Origin: Oscillospiraceae bacterium
Lineage (GTDB): Bacteria; Bacillota; Clostridia; Oscillospirales; Oscillospiraceae
Reading direction: 5' to 3'
Length of the DNA: 34,041 nt
NCBI GenBank assembly: GCA_031281195.1
Contig: JAITFS010000242.1
Location: 1-34,041, forward strand
The position numbers were made by a program, and so were the translations under genes. This document shows, one piece after another, positions 33,072 through 34,041 of this stretch. The notes beneath the pieces are model-generated. The model saw nothing but the letters and a program-made list of their open reading frames with translations. It was not told where the DNA came from and made no database searches. Position 1 is the stretch's first letter, and every line of letters begins with the position of its first letter.

Positions 33072-34041
33072 TAAATGTGACTCCTTAAATCATTTAATGC
33101 ATCATAAGTTGCTGCATTTGGTTCTATCCCTCGTGATAGTAAATCGTCAACTGACATCTCTAGTCCTAAAACTACCGCTTTATCAAGATTTTCATAAGCT
33201 AGTTGTCTGAGTTCTTCTACTTCCGGAAATATCCTGGTTGCTTCTATATAGTCAGCGACATAAATAATCTTATCTAATGTTGTCATACCTTTGCTCCCTG
33301 TTGTATGACGTCTTATCGCATTTGCTACAGCATCTGAAGCTCCAAACCTTGACCTAACGATTTCTGCACCTGTAATTGCGTGTAGTATTTTCTCATCACT
33401 TGTGCATATCCAATCTGTAGCTAAACCACAACTTCTTATTATACACATATTTTGCTGAAAATCAAGTCTCTTTGTAATATCATGCAGTATCGCAGCTTCT
33501 CGTGCGTCATCTACGCTTGTGTTCCAATGCTTTGCGAGCTTGGTTGCGGCTTCCTCTGTTGCGTCCACATGAGGTATTCGTTTAGTATCTAACATACTAT
33601 GTGCTTCTTCTCTAAGCCATTTGAAGTTTGGTTTTGCCTTGTAATATCTATGTTTGATAATTAGAGCGTAGTTATCTTTAGATATATATTCATTTCCTTT
33701 ACGTTTTGGTAATAAATCACGAATCTCTGTTGATGATATTTTTACTTTTTCTCGTGGTAATAAAACCGGTGTTATAAGCTTTATTAATTCTTTACTATCC
33801 TTCCAGGTATCTAAAGAATCGTACATATCGTTTCCAACAAGGAGGAATAATTCAGCACTTGGATAATCTTTATTTATTTTATGTATAGTATCAATTGTGT
33901 AATTGCTGCTTTCACTGTTATTAATTTCGATGTCAGAGACTATCGCTTTTTTAACATCAGAAAATGCGTTTTCCGTCATTGTAAATCTTATATACGGTGG
34001 TGGTGTTTCAGTTGGTAAATCCTTATGAGGAGGTGTTCCGG
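33071..34041 (-). CDS. NadD-YqeK fusion: nicotinate-nucleotide adenylyltransferase plus HD Ap4A-type hydrolase (5' end cut by window)
   Basis: The frame is open to the window edge, upstream of the internal ATG at 33979. It encodes GTPPHKDLP, the end of the NadD PTGxPPHK motif, so that ATG is not the start and perhaps 45 residues are missing. The NadD part continues with LFLLVGNDMYDSLDTW and KISSTEIRDLL. Near residue 120 it runs without a stop into a YqeK HD domain: RIPHVDATEEAATKLA, AAILHDITKRL, HAITGAEIV, and then IRRHTTGSKGMTTLDKIIYVADYIEATR. NadD makes deamido-NAD; YqeK hydrolyses diadenosine tetraphosphate. They are normally separate neighbouring genes. Fusions are known in mycoplasmas, so this one is notable but not without precedent. 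Confidence 0.9.
   Translation of the reverse strand, partial: GTPPHKDLPTETPPPYIRFTMTENAFSDVKKAIVSDIEINNSESSNYTIDTIHKINKDYPSAELFLLVGNDMYDSLDTWKDSKELIKLITPVLLPREKVKISSTEIRDLLPKRKGNEYISKDNYALIIKHRYYKAKPNFKWLREEAHSMLDTKRIPHVDATEEAATKLAKHWNTSVDDAREAAILHDITKRLDFQQNMCIIRSCGLATDWICTSDEKILHAITGAEIVRSRFGASDAVANAIRRHTTGSKGMTTLDKIIYVADYIEATRIFPEVEELRQLAYENLDKAVVLGLEMSVDDLLSRGIEPNAATYDALNDLRSHI

Overview
The window is AT-rich and densely coded, with strong Shine-Dalgarno sequences, frequent TTG/GTG starts and short gene overlaps. CarD, RemA, the omega subunit, CdaA/CdaR, a PASTA kinase with its PP2C phosphatase, an LCP protein and RsfS together point to a low-GC Gram-positive anaerobe of the Clostridia type. 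The genus cannot be named from sequence alone. No rRNA, tRNA, CRISPR array or insertion sequence is visible, and no gap between genes exceeds 300 bases.

Layout. 1-931: tail of a GH2 glycosidase and an RraA-like protein. 1069-2870: carD-ispD-ispF (isoprenoid precursor synthesis). 2867-13906: an accessory metabolic locus with an alpha/beta hydrolase and an acetyl-CoA hydrolase/CoA-transferase-type enzyme on the minus strand. On the plus strand it has a complete Liv-type ABC importer (livH, livM, a frameshifted livG, livF, a lipoprotein livK), an HMG-CoA synthase/KAS III-like enzyme, a thiolase, an SDR reductase and a TetR regulator behind an unusual repeated operator region. 13983-20721: a plus-strand core block, cdaA-cdaR, yicC-remA-gmk-rpoZ-priA-def. 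20796-22609: an HD phosphohydrolase and a tyrosine recombinase. 22673-23292: a minus-strand toxin-antitoxin pair. 23407-34041: a tightly packed minus-strand operon read as nadD/yqeK fusion - lcp - rsfS - leuS - fmt - rlmN - prpC - prkC - rsgA.

How it fits together. The accessory locus reads as an inducible route that imports a carboxylic acid, activates it by CoA transfer and processes it with Claisen/thiolase and reductase chemistry. The substrate is unknown. The core blocks handle translation, c-di-AMP signalling, Ser/Thr phosphorylation and envelope assembly. Gene orientation switches from almost all plus to all minus at the recombinase. Just upstream of that gene lies a 28-bp 11-6-11 palindrome resembling a Xer/dif site. 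The coincidence of a recombinase, a dif-like site and a strand switch makes this point a candidate replication terminus, with its resolution site beside its own recombinase gene. This is the observation I would check first. Next come the repeated TetR operator, the hybrid toxin-antitoxin locus and the possible new acyl-CoA pathway.
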